Assembly (NCBI GenBank): GCA_946481135.1
Contig: CAMLMQ010000173.1
Span: 1 to 6,262 of the forward strand
Reading direction: 5' to 3'
Length of the DNA stretch: 6,262 bases
From: an uncultured Microbacteriaceae bacterium
GTDB lineage: Bacteria > Actinomycetota > Actinomycetes > Actinomycetales > Microbacteriaceae
The position numbers and the translations under genes are program-made. A model generated the notes under the pieces. That model was not told the origin of the DNA, made no database searches, and worked only from the letters and a program-made list of their open reading frames with translations. This document shows positions 1-4,995 of this stretch, one piece after another (position 1 is the stretch's first letter; each line of letters opens with the position of its first letter).

Positions 1-237
1 GTCGCGGCCGACCACGAGGTGTGGTCGGGCGAGGCGAAGCAGATCGTCGCGCGCACCACCGAGGGCGAGATCGGCATCCTGGCCGGTCACGAGCCCATCC
101 TCGCGGTGCTCGCCGCGGGCGAGGTGCGCATCACGCCGTGGGAGGGTGCCGTCGTCACCGCGAACGCGGAGGACGGCTTCCTCTCGGTGCAGAACGACAC
201 CGTCACGATCGTCGCCGGTCAGGCTACGCTCGTCTGA
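1..237 (+). CDS. atpC: F1Fo ATP synthase subunit epsilon, 3' part (5' end outside window)
   Basis: The epsilon subunit is part of the central stalk of the F1 motor on the cytoplasmic side; it contacts gamma and the c-ring and couples proton flow to ATP synthesis. The open frame enters from the left edge in frame 1 and gives 78 residues before TGA at 235-237. The stretch VWSGEA (residues 7-12) followed by ARTTEGEIGILAGHEP (about 17-32) is the hallmark of the N-terminal beta-sandwich domain, so perhaps about ten residues are missing upstream. The protein stops right after the last beta-strands (VTIVAG...). The two-helix C-terminal domain of the usual 130-140 residue epsilon is absent, and only 39 bases separate this stop from the next gene, so there is no room for a frameshifted remainder. 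As the usual last gene of the atp operon, it places the rest of that operon to the left. Family assignment is firm; absence of the C-terminal domain is seen directly. Confidence 0.93.
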   Translation, partial: VAADHEVWSGEAKQIVARTTEGEIGILAGHEPILAVLAAGEVRITPWEGAVVTANAEDGFLSVQNDTVTIVAGQATLV

Positions 238-261
238 TCGTCCGCCACGGACGTTCAGTTT
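234..261 (+). terminator. Terminator-like hairpin closing the atp operon
   Basis: An inverted repeat begins at the last base of the final atpC codon. Inner arms CGTCCG (239-244) and CGGACG (248-253) flank a three-base loop CCA. After one T/T mismatch (238/254) the stem continues with CTGA (234-237) pairing with TCAG (255-258), and TTT follows at 259-261. Ten pairs with a short loop and a small T-run in an otherwise T-poor region fit a Rho-independent terminator. The T-run is short, so termination may be partial and readthrough into the kinase gene is possible. Confidence 0.6.
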
Positions 262-262
262 C

Positions 263-269
263 GAGGGGG
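263..269 (+). promoter_or_regulatory. Ribosome binding site of the P-loop kinase gene
   Basis: GAGGGGG lies seven bases before the ATG at 277. It is the clearest Shine-Dalgarno sequence in the window and fixes that start; several other genes here lack a well-spaced one. Confidence 0.65.
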
Positions 270-276
270 CATCGCC

Positions 277-798
277 ATGCTCATCGTGATGGCCGGGCTG
301 CCCGGCACGGGGAAGAGCACCGTCGCGGAGGCCGTCGGCGCGCAGCTCGCGCTTCCTGTCGTCTCGGTCGATCCGATCGAGTCGGCGATCCTCTCGGCGG
401 GGATCGACGCCGACCAGCCGACCGGGCTCGCCGCGTATCTCGTCGCCGAGACGATCGCCGATTCGGTGCTCGCGGGTCGCGGCGGGATCATCGTGGACGC
501 GGTCAACGCCGTCGAGCCCGCCCGCGACCAGTGGATACGCCTCGCGGCACGCCGGGGGGTGCCGATCCGATTCGTCGAGGTGCTCTGCTCGGATCCCGAG
601 GTTCACCGCGCCCGGCTCGAGGCGCGGGGACGCCAGCTCGCGCACATCGCCGAACCCACGTGGCACGCCGTCGAGCAGAGTCTCGACGAGTGGGAGGCCT
701 GGGGCGGCGAGTCGGGAGCGATACCGCGCATCACCCTCGACACGGTGCAGCCGGTGCCGGTGCTCGTCGACCAGGTGGTCGCGTTCGTGCGGGGCTGA
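277..798 (+). CDS. Small AAA_33/zeta-type P-loop ATP-binding protein (putative kinase)
   Basis: A 173-residue P-loop NTPase resembling the small AAA_33/kinase-like proteins that phosphorylate small molecules or RNA ends; the substrate cannot be told from sequence. The Walker A motif GLPGTGKST spans residues 7-15 (K13, S14). D32, in VSVDPIES after strand 2, sits where kinases of this class carry a catalytic or substrate-binding acidic residue. The hydrophobic strand GIIVDAVN (70-77) with D74 is Walker B-like. The arginine-rich stretch RARLEARGR around 110-118 fits a lid that closes on ATP. No transmembrane segment or signal peptide, so cytoplasmic. The ATG at 277 is supported by GAGGGGG at 263-269, seven bases upstream. 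The gene lies 39 bases after atpC and three bases before yaaA, so it is probably co-transcribed with yaaA. A gluconate-kinase-like or chloramphenicol-phosphotransferase-like role is possible but unsupported. Confidence 0.85.
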   Translation: MLIVMAGLPGTGKSTVAEAVGAQLALPVVSVDPIESAILSAGIDADQPTGLAAYLVAETIADSVLAGRGGIIVDAVNAVEPARDQWIRLAARRGVPIRFVEVLCSDPEVHRARLEARGRQLAHIAEPTWHAVEQSLDEWEAWGGESGAIPRITLDTVQPVPVLVDQVVAFVRG

Positions 799-801
799 TC
801 G

Positions 802-1542
802 GTGCTCATCCTCCTGCCGCCGTCGGAGACGAAGCGGCCCGGCGGTGACGGCGCGCCCCTCGACCTGGCGGCGCTGCGGTTCCCCGAACTCACGGCGCCA
901 CGACGTGCCGCGCTCGCGGCGCTGCGGACCCTGTCGCGCAACCTGGGGGCGGCGGCCGGGATGCTGCGGCTGGGTCCCGCGAGCGCGGGGGAGGCGGCGC
1001 GCAACCGGGTCGTGACGACGTCGCCGACGATGGCCGCGATCGACCGCTACGACGGCGTGCTGTTCGACGAGCTGGATGCCGGCTCGCTGCCGCCGGATGC
1101 CCGGCGTTTCGCCGGGGAGCACGTCGCGATCGCGTCGGCGCTGTTCGGACTCACGGGGGCGCTCGACCCCATCCCCGCCTATCGGCTCTCGCCCGACTCG
1201 CGGCTTCCCGGCACGACGATGCGGCGCCTCTGGGCCCCCGGCGCGGGGTTGCTCGCCGGTCAGCCCGGACTCCTCGTCGATCTGCGTTCCGAGGCGTACG
1301 CGGCTCTGCTCCCGCTGCCGCAGCGGCCCGACGCCGTCTACGTGCGCGTGGTCGCCGAGGGTGACGACGGACGTCGTCGCGCGCTCAACCACTTCAACAA
1401 GAAGGGGAAGGGCGCGTTCACGCGCCGGCTCCTGCTCGCGGGCGTCGACCATCCGGATGTCGACGCGCTGCTCCGCTGGGCCCGAGCCGAGGGCATCCGG
1501 CTGGAGCGGGGAGCGCCGGGCGAACTCGACCTCGTCGTGTGA
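802..1542 (+). CDS. yaaA: YaaA family peroxide-stress protein (UPF0246/DUF328)
   Basis: A 246-residue cytoplasmic protein of the YaaA family. In Escherichia coli YaaA is induced in peroxide stress and lowers free intracellular iron, limiting Fenton damage to DNA; the exact biochemistry is unsettled. Family marks seen here are the N-terminal LILLPPSETK (residues 2-11), the central ALFGLTGALDPIPAYRLS block (equivalent to the SGLYG...PYRL region of enterobacterial YaaA), and the C-terminal basic NHFNKKGKGAFTRRLL motif. Length is close to the roughly 258 residues of the E. coli protein. The start is GTG at 802, three bases after the kinase stop; GGGG at 791-794, inside the end of the kinase gene, can serve as ribosome binding site, which suggests translational coupling. 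The gene ends nine bases from the end of convergent tag. Family assignment is strong; the stress role here is inferred by homology. Confidence 0.92.
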   Translation: MLILLPPSETKRPGGDGAPLDLAALRFPELTAPRRAALAALRTLSRNLGAAAGMLRLGPASAGEAARNRVVTTSPTMAAIDRYDGVLFDELDAGSLPPDARRFAGEHVAIASALFGLTGALDPIPAYRLSPDSRLPGTTMRRLWAPGAGLLAGQPGLLVDLRSEAYAALLPLPQRPDAVYVRVVAEGDDGRRRALNHFNKKGKGAFTRRLLLAGVDHPDVDALLRWARAEGIRLERGAPGELDLVV

Positions 1543-1546
1543 GATC

Positions 1547-1561
1547 CGCGGTCAGTCCGCG
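1547..1561. terminator. Small hairpin at the yaaA/tag convergent junction
   Basis: CGCGG (1547-1551) and CCGCG (1557-1561) flank the five-base loop TCAGT, which contains the tag stop codon complement. A five-pair GC stem in the nine-base gap between convergent genes could act on transcripts from both sides. It has no T-run and is short; such GC stems also arise by chance at this base composition. Confidence 0.3.
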
Positions 1562-2139
1562 CGCCAGCATCCCACGAGGTGGTCGTCGACGAGACCCGCG
1601 GACTGCATGAGCGCGTACATCGTCGTCGGGCCGACGAAGCGCAGCCCGCGGCCGCGCAGCTCGCGGCTGAGCGCCTCCGACTCCGCGGTCGTGGCGGGCA
1701 CGTCGGCCCAGGTCGCGGGGCGGGGGCGCGGCGCGGTCGGGGCGTGGGACCAGACGATGCGTTCGAGCGCGCCCGGCTCGGTCGCGACGAGGTCACGCAC
1801 GATGCGGGCGTTGCCGATCGTGGCGAGCACCTTGGCGCGATTGCGGATGATGCGCTCGTCGGCCATGAGCCGCTCGACGTCGGTCTCGTCGTAGCCGGCC
1901 ACGACGTCGAGGTCGAAGCCGTCGAACGCCTCGCGGAACCCCGGCCGCCGCCGCAGGATCGTGATCCACGAGAGCCCCGCCTGGAAGCCCTCGAGACTGA
2001 TCTTCTCGAACAGCGCCTGATCGCCGCGCAGGGGCACGCCCCACTCCTCGTCGTGGTAGCGGCGATACTCGGCGTCGCTGCCGATCCATCCGCAGCGGAC
2101 GCGGCCGTCGTCGCCGACGACGAGCTCCGCGCGGGTCAC
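1552..2139 (-). CDS. tag: DNA-3-methyladenine glycosylase I
   Basis: This enzyme removes 3-methyladenine (and more weakly 3-methylguanine) from alkylated DNA, leaving an abasic site for base-excision repair. The product has 195 residues. It shows CGWIGSD..YHDEEWGVP (from C16), LFEKISLEGFQAGLSWITIL (43-62) and the C-terminal GLVDDHLVGC block. The zinc ligands known from E. coli Tag (C4, H17, H175, C179) correspond to C16, H29, H187 and C191; the catalytic-pocket Glu and Trp (E38, W46) correspond to E50 and W58, so all key residues are present. The start is GTG at 2139: it lies 15 codons before the first zinc cysteine, has GGGAG at 2144-2148 four bases upstream, and overlaps the ogt stop in the four bases GTGA (2136-2139). 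The frame stays open further upstream, but that region encodes Ogt in another frame. It is the second gene of an alkylation-repair operon after ogt. Confidence 0.95.
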   Translation of the reverse strand: MTRAELVVGDDGRVRCGWIGSDAEYRRYHDEEWGVPLRGDQALFEKISLEGFQAGLSWITILRRRPGFREAFDGFDLDVVAGYDETDVERLMADERIIRNRAKVLATIGNARIVRDLVATEPGALERIVWSHAPTAPRPRPATWADVPATTAESEALSRELRGRGLRFVGPTTMYALMQSAGLVDDHLVGCWRAD

Positions 2140-2729
2140 GCGGCTCCCGCGGCCTGCGCCGCCTCGACCGCCGCCTCCGCCGATCCGGCTTCGAGGTCGA
2201 ACAACGTGGCGTCCGCGGTGCCGCGGGGAACGCGATGCGCGATGCCCTCGTGGGCGAGCAGCCACGACTTCGTCGGGATGCCCTCGCCGCCGCTGTAGCC
2301 CGTGATCATGCCGTCGGAGCCGAGGATGCGATGGCACGGGATGATGATCGGCACGGGGTTGGCGCCGACGGCGCCGCCGACGGCGCGGCCCGCCGTGGCG
2401 CGGCCGGTTCCGCGTCCGAGGTCGCCGTACGAGGCGGTCTCGCCGAACCCGAGACGGGCGATCTGATCCCACACGTCGCGCTGGAACGCCGTGCCGGCGA
2501 GCGTCACGGGCACGTCGAAGTCTCGTCGGGTGCCCGCGAAGTACTCCTCCAGCTGGGTGACCGCGGCGTCGACGACCGGGTCGGGCGTCTCGGGAAGGTC
2601 GTCGTGCGGCAGCATCCCGTCGCGCTCGATCGCGAGCCCGGTGACCGCGGCGCCGTCGCCGACGATCTCGATGCGCCCGATCGGGCTGCGCAGCCGACGG
2701 AGGGCGGGAGGGGGAGTGGACCTCGTCAT
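2136..2729 (-). CDS. ogt: Methylated-DNA--protein-cysteine S-methyltransferase
   Basis: A suicide repair protein that moves the methyl group from O6-methylguanine or O4-methylthymine onto its own cysteine. The 197-residue product has the N-terminal ribonuclease-H-like domain (about 11-75) and the C-terminal DNA-binding domain. The active site is IIIPCHRIL with acceptor C132 and H133. The helix containing R110 and N124 (RATAGRAV...ANP) supplies the nucleotide-flipping arginine and hinge asparagine, and ITGYSGG..IPTKSWLLAHEG (142-162) completes the fold. The last roughly 18 residues are an Ala/Glu-rich tail beyond the conserved domain. The ATG at 2729 is preferred because homology begins soon after. 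GGAGG lies only one base before it, too close for normal ribosome binding, while a TACGCT -10-like box eight bases upstream suggests a leaderless message. An in-frame GTG at 2780 would add 17 residues but would put the promoter and palindrome inside the gene. First gene of an ogt-tag operon. Confidence 0.94.
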   Translation of the reverse strand: MTRSTPPPALRRLRSPIGRIEIVGDGAAVTGLAIERDGMLPHDDLPETPDPVVDAAVTQLEEYFAGTRRDFDVPVTLAGTAFQRDVWDQIARLGFGETASYGDLGRGTGRATAGRAVGGAVGANPVPIIIPCHRILGSDGMITGYSGGEGIPTKSWLLAHEGIAHRVPRGTADATLFDLEAGSAEAAVEAAQAAGAA

Positions 2730-2736
2730 GCCTCCG

Positions 2737-2742
2737 AGCGTA
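2737..2742 (-). promoter_or_regulatory. Putative -10 box of the ogt-tag operon (leaderless)
   Basis: On the minus strand TACGCT fits the actinobacterial TANNNT -10 pattern and ends seven bases before the ogt ATG, which would place the transcription start at the start codon. No hexamer like TTGACA is visible 16-18 bases upstream (GAACCG at 17), so the call rests on the -10 alone. Confidence 0.45.
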
Positions 2743-2746
2743 CGGT

Positions 2747-2769
2747 CCGCGACCGACGTCGGTTCGCGG
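2747..2769. promoter_or_regulatory. Palindrome in the ogt promoter region, candidate operator
   Basis: A perfect 12-bp palindrome ACCGACGTCGGT (2752-2763) is flanked by CCGCG (2747-2751) and CGCGG (2765-2769). The two halves therefore pair over 11 positions with one extra T at 2764. It sits immediately upstream of the putative ogt -10, over the spacer and -35 position, where a repressor or activator dimer would act. No known regulator's consensus is recognised. Confidence 0.4.
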
Positions 2770-2801
2770 ATTTCGGACACCGCGGACAACCCCCGCCCTC
2801 C

Positions 2802-2817
2802 GACCCTGGGGAGGGTC
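2802..2817. repeat. Perfect inverted repeat in the divergent intergenic region
   Basis: GACCCT (2802-2807) and AGGGTC (2812-2817) flank GGGG. The repeat lies 44 bases upstream of the aldo/keto reductase start. It could be an operator for that gene or a small hairpin in a longer leader; nothing identifies the binding protein. Confidence 0.35.
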
Positions 2818-2849
2818 CGCCGAGTCGCGGAGTCAGGGGGGAGGGGTGA

Positions 2850-2855
2850 GAGGGT
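2850..2855 (+). promoter_or_regulatory. Weak -10-like element of the aldo/keto reductase gene
   Basis: GAGGGT occupies -12 to -7 relative to the ATG at 2862, the position expected for a leaderless promoter. It matches TANNNT only at the A and the final T. The GGAGG at 2856-2860 is one base from the ATG, too close for an ordinary Shine-Dalgarno, which is the reason for considering a leaderless start. Weak evidence. Confidence 0.2.
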
Positions 2856-2861
2856 GGAGGC

Positions 2862-3830
2862 ATGGAATCGCGCACCCTCGGCACCGCAGGTCCCCTCGTC
2901 AGCGTCGTCGGCCTCGGCTGCAACAACCTCGGACGCGCCGGCACCGCGACGTTCGACCAGGCGGGCACCGACGCGGTCGTGCACGCCGCGCTCGACGCCG
3001 GGGTGACGTTCTTCGACACGGCCGACATCTACGGCGCCGAGTACGGACTCAGCGAGACCCGGCTCGGCGCGGCGCTGCGGGGCAGGCGCGACGAGGCGGT
3101 CATCGCGACGAAGTTCGGTCACTCGGGGTATCCGAGCCCGCTCGCCGACGTGGGGCCGAAGGGCGGTCGGGCCTACATCCGCGCGGCCGTCGAGGGGTCG
3201 CTGCAGCGGCTCGGCGTCGAGCACATCGACCTCTACCAGCTGCACACGCCCGACCCGGCGACGCCGATCGCCGAGACCCTCGACGCACTCGACGAGCTCG
3301 TGCGCGAGGGGAAGGTCGGCGCGATCGGTCACTCCAACTTCGACGGCGGCCAGCTCGCCGACGCGGATGCCGAGGCGCAGCGGCGCGGCACGGCGCGCTT
3401 CACGTCGGCGCAGAACCACTACAGCCTCCTCGCCCGCGGAGCCGAGGCCGACGTGCTGCCCGAGGCCGAGAGTCTCGGACTCGGCTTCCTGCCGTACTTC
3501 CCGCTCGCGAACGGCCTCTTCACCGGCAAGTTCTCCCGCGACACCCTCCCCGCCGACTCCCGCATCGGCCGCCAGCGCCCCGAGGTGCACGAGAACGCCC
3601 CGTGGGACGCGATCGAGGCGTTCGAGTCCTTCGCCGCCGCGCGCGGCATCGGCCTGCTCGAGGCCACGTTCGGGTGGTTCCTCGCGAAGCCCGTGCTGTC
3701 GAGCGTCATCGCGGGCGCGACGAAGCCCGAGCAGATCCGGGCGAACGCGGCCGCCGGCACCGCGTGGCGGCCGACGGCCGAGGAGGTCGCCGAGATCGAC
3801 GCCCTCTTCCCCGCGGAGTCCGACGGCTAA
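2862..3830 (+). CDS. Aldo/keto reductase family oxidoreductase
   Basis: A 322-residue NADPH-dependent carbonyl reductase with a (beta/alpha)8 barrel, cytoplasmic. The catalytic tetrad is intact: D52 and Y57 in FFDTADIYG, K84 in IATKFG, H128 in LYQLHTPDP. Further marks are the strand GAIGHSNF, SAQNHYSLL in the middle (cofactor and nicotinamide contacts), LPYFPLANGLFTGKF (the loop typical of AKR families with Tas/YghZ-like members) and the C-terminal GATKPEQIRAN (285-295), whose K/R and N residues bind the NADP phosphate. Length is normal and no lesion is visible. The physiological substrate cannot be deduced; aldehyde detoxification or sugar/aryl-alcohol reduction are family options. It is transcribed divergently from ogt across 132 bp, and its TAA overlaps the TAG of convergent tspO. 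The ATG at 2862 is the first start in frame with the conserved N-terminus. Confidence 0.93.
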   Translation: MESRTLGTAGPLVSVVGLGCNNLGRAGTATFDQAGTDAVVHAALDAGVTFFDTADIYGAEYGLSETRLGAALRGRRDEAVIATKFGHSGYPSPLADVGPKGGRAYIRAAVEGSLQRLGVEHIDLYQLHTPDPATPIAETLDALDELVREGKVGAIGHSNFDGGQLADADAEAQRRGTARFTSAQNHYSLLARGAEADVLPEAESLGLGFLPYFPLANGLFTGKFSRDTLPADSRIGRQRPEVHENAPWDAIEAFESFAAARGIGLLEATFGWFLAKPVLSSVIAGATKPEQIRANAAAGTAWRPTAEEVAEIDALFPAESDG

Positions 3831-3836
3831 CCGTTG
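3821..3836. other. Overlapping stop codons of convergent genes inside a small inverted repeat
   Basis: The reductase stop TAA (3828-3830) and the tspO stop TAG (minus strand, 3829-3827) share bases, so the genes overlap tail-to-tail by four bases, CTAA. ACGG (3823-3826) and CCGT (3831-3834) pair around those four bases as loop, extended by C3821/G3836 after a G/T position. There is no separate terminator space, so transcripts from each side must run into the opposite gene. Confidence 0.5.
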
Positions 3837-4354
3837 AGCACGGCGTCGCCGATGTTGAGCGTCGTCGCGTAGAGCACCCACGCCCAATACGGGATGAGCA
3901 GCACCGCGGCGATGCGCCGCACGCGCCAGAAGGCGAGCATCGTGAGCAGCACCGCGACATCGAGGGCCATGATGATGATCGCCGCGATCCAGAGCGCGGT
4001 CACCCCGATGAACGGGTAGAGACCGAAGAAGACGGGCGTCCAGACAGCGTTGAGCACGAGCTGGATCACGTAGATCGTGAGCGGGCGCCGCACGTCGGTG
4101 TGTTCGCGCTCCCGCCAGACGAGCCAGGCCGCGACCGACATGAGGCCGTACAGCACGGTCCAGACCGGCCCGAACACGACGTTCGGGGGAGTCCAGACGA
4201 CCTTCTCGGCCTCGGCGTACCAGCCGTCGACCTGACTGATGGTCGCGATGCTGCCGAGCGCGGCCGCGCCGTAGGCGATCGCGAGGAACGCGACGAGCGC
4301 GAGCACGGAGCGTGCGGGCGACGGGCGGGACGGGGTCGCGGCGAGTGTCGACAT
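3827..4354 (-). CDS. tspO: TspO/MBR family membrane protein (tryptophan-rich sensory protein)
   Basis: A 175-residue five-helix integral membrane protein that binds tetrapyrroles, cholesterol-like lipids and related ligands. In bacteria it is tied to porphyrin handling and oxidative or light stress, but its primary activity is debated. Hydrophobic segments lie near 16-37, 59-80, 91-112, 117-141 and 147-167. Family motifs present are WY (45-46), WTPPNVVFGPVWTVLY (54-69), QLVLNAVWTPVFF (98-110) and PYWAWVLYATTLN (155-167); tryptophans are frequent. The common KPxW of the first loop reads KVVW (51-54), so the proline is replaced. The start is ATG at 4354, with a TAGCGT box six bases upstream and no well-spaced Shine-Dalgarno, suggesting a leaderless message. 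It follows the YceI gene on the same strand after 68 bp that contain a strong hairpin, so it is probably transcribed separately. Confidence 0.93.
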   Translation of the reverse strand: MSTLAATPSRPSPARSVLALVAFLAIAYGAAALGSIATISQVDGWYAEAEKVVWTPPNVVFGPVWTVLYGLMSVAAWLVWREREHTDVRRPLTIYVIQLVLNAVWTPVFFGLYPFIGVTALWIAAIIIMALDVAVLLTMLAFWRVRRIAAVLLIPYWAWVLYATTLNIGDAVLNG

Positions 4355-4360
4355 GCTCCG

Positions 4361-4366
4361 ACGCTA
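4361..4366 (-). promoter_or_regulatory. Putative -10 box of tspO (leaderless)
   Basis: Minus-strand TAGCGT fits TANNNT and occupies -12 to -7 relative to the A of the tspO ATG, the classic actinobacterial leaderless arrangement. No clear -35 is seen; the expected position falls inside the adjacent hairpin (4379-4417). Confidence 0.45.
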
Positions 4367-4378
4367 CGCACGACGGGA

Positions 4379-4417
4379 GGCGGTCGCGGGGGGCTTGACG
4401 CGCCCCTCGCGACCGCC
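4379..4417 (-). terminator. Strong GC hairpin after the YceI gene
   Basis: GGCGGTCGCG (4379-4388) is perfectly complementary to CGCGACCGCC (4408-4417). After one mismatch (4389/4407) the stem continues with GGGGC (4390-4394) against GCCCC (4402-4406), leaving a seven-base loop. Fifteen pairs start five bases beyond the YceI stop on the minus strand, as expected of a terminator. No T-run follows, a form common in high-GC actinobacteria. The mismatch would be C/A in the YceI transcript but a G-U pair in a plus-strand transcript, so it may also stop antisense RNA arriving from tspO's far side. Confidence 0.6.
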
Positions 4418-4422
4418 CGCGG

Positions 4423-4995
4423 TCACTCGGGCTGCAGCACGACCTGGATGTCGATGTCGAGCTTGACGTCGTCGCCGAGGGTGAGGCCGCCCGCCTCGAG
4501 GGCGGCGTTCCAGCTCACACCGAAGTCGTGGCGGTTGATGGTCGTCGTCGCCGACGCGCCGGCCCGCGTGCCGCCCTGGCCGTCGGTGGTGACGCCGCCG
4601 AGCTCGCCCGTGAGGGTGACGGGCTTCGTGACGCCGCGCAGGGTGAGCTCGCCTTCGAGGGTGAAGGCGTCGCCGTCCCACGTGCCGCCGCTCGAGCGGA
4701 ACACGGCGGTCGGGTGCTCGTCGACGAGGAAGAAGTCGCTCGTCCGCAGGTGGGCGTCGCGCTGGGCCTGGTTGGTGTTGACGGAGGCGACGTCGATGAC
4801 GGCCTCGATGCTGTGGATGCCGTCGGAGTCCTCGGGCGCGGTCACGACGGTCACGTCGAAGCTCTCGAACGTTCCGCGCACCTTCGAGATGGCGAGGTGC
4901 TTCACGGTGAAGGCGATGGTCGAGTGGGTGGGGTCGAGCTTCCAGGTGCCCGCGACGAAGGCCGGATGGGTCGACAGGGTGTCAATGGTTGTCAT
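4423..4995 (-). CDS. YceI family protein (lipocalin-like lipid-binding)
   Basis: A 190-residue YceI-family protein. Members form a lipocalin-like beta-barrel binding isoprenoid or other amphiphilic chains; the cellular role is not settled and acid/osmotic stress links are known for some. Marks seen are TWKLDPTHSTIAFTVKH (17-33), where the D..HS core is conserved, TSDFFLVDEHPTAVFRS in the middle, LTLRGVTKPVTL, and the C-terminal RHDFGVSWN...LGDDVKLDIDIQV. There is no signal peptide or lipobox, so unlike periplasmic E. coli YceI it is predicted cytoplasmic, as usual in actinobacteria. Two in-frame ATGs exist. The one at 4995 is preferred because the one at 5004 overlaps the putative -10 box; use of 5004 would add three residues (MDD). 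The gene is followed by a strong hairpin and preceded by a 35-bp imperfect palindrome over its start, suggesting its own control. Family assignment is firm. Confidence 0.93.
   Translation of the reverse strand: MTTIDTLSTHPAFVAGTWKLDPTHSTIAFTVKHLAISKVRGTFESFDVTVVTAPEDSDGIHSIEAVIDVASVNTNQAQRDAHLRTSDFFLVDEHPTAVFRSSGGTWDGDAFTLEGELTLRGVTKPVTLTGELGGVTTDGQGGTRAGASATTTINRHDFGVSWNAALEAGGLTLGDDVKLDIDIQVVLQPE

Noticed and set aside
2140..2472. Extension of the tag frame upstream into ogt
   Set aside because: These codons encode Ogt in a different frame with its active-site motif intact; Tag similarity begins just after the GTG at 2139.
2856..2860. GGAGG before the reductase ATG as a Shine-Dalgarno (also GGAGG at 2731-2735 before ogt)
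   Set aside because: Only one base separates each from its ATG, too short for normal ribosome placement; the resemblance is probably incidental to a leaderless start.
3833..3860. Direct repeat GTTGAGC (3833-3839, 3854-3860) near the end of tspO
   Set aside because: Seven bases within coding sequence, explained by two Leu-Asn codon pairs (TTLN, AVLN); no sign of a larger repeat.
2730..3887. Upstream extension of the ogt reading frame to 583 codons
   Set aside because: The extra part runs antisense to the aldo/keto reductase and across the promoter region, is Arg/Gly/Val-rich low-complexity translation and shows no family motif. High GC removes stop codons from opposite frames.
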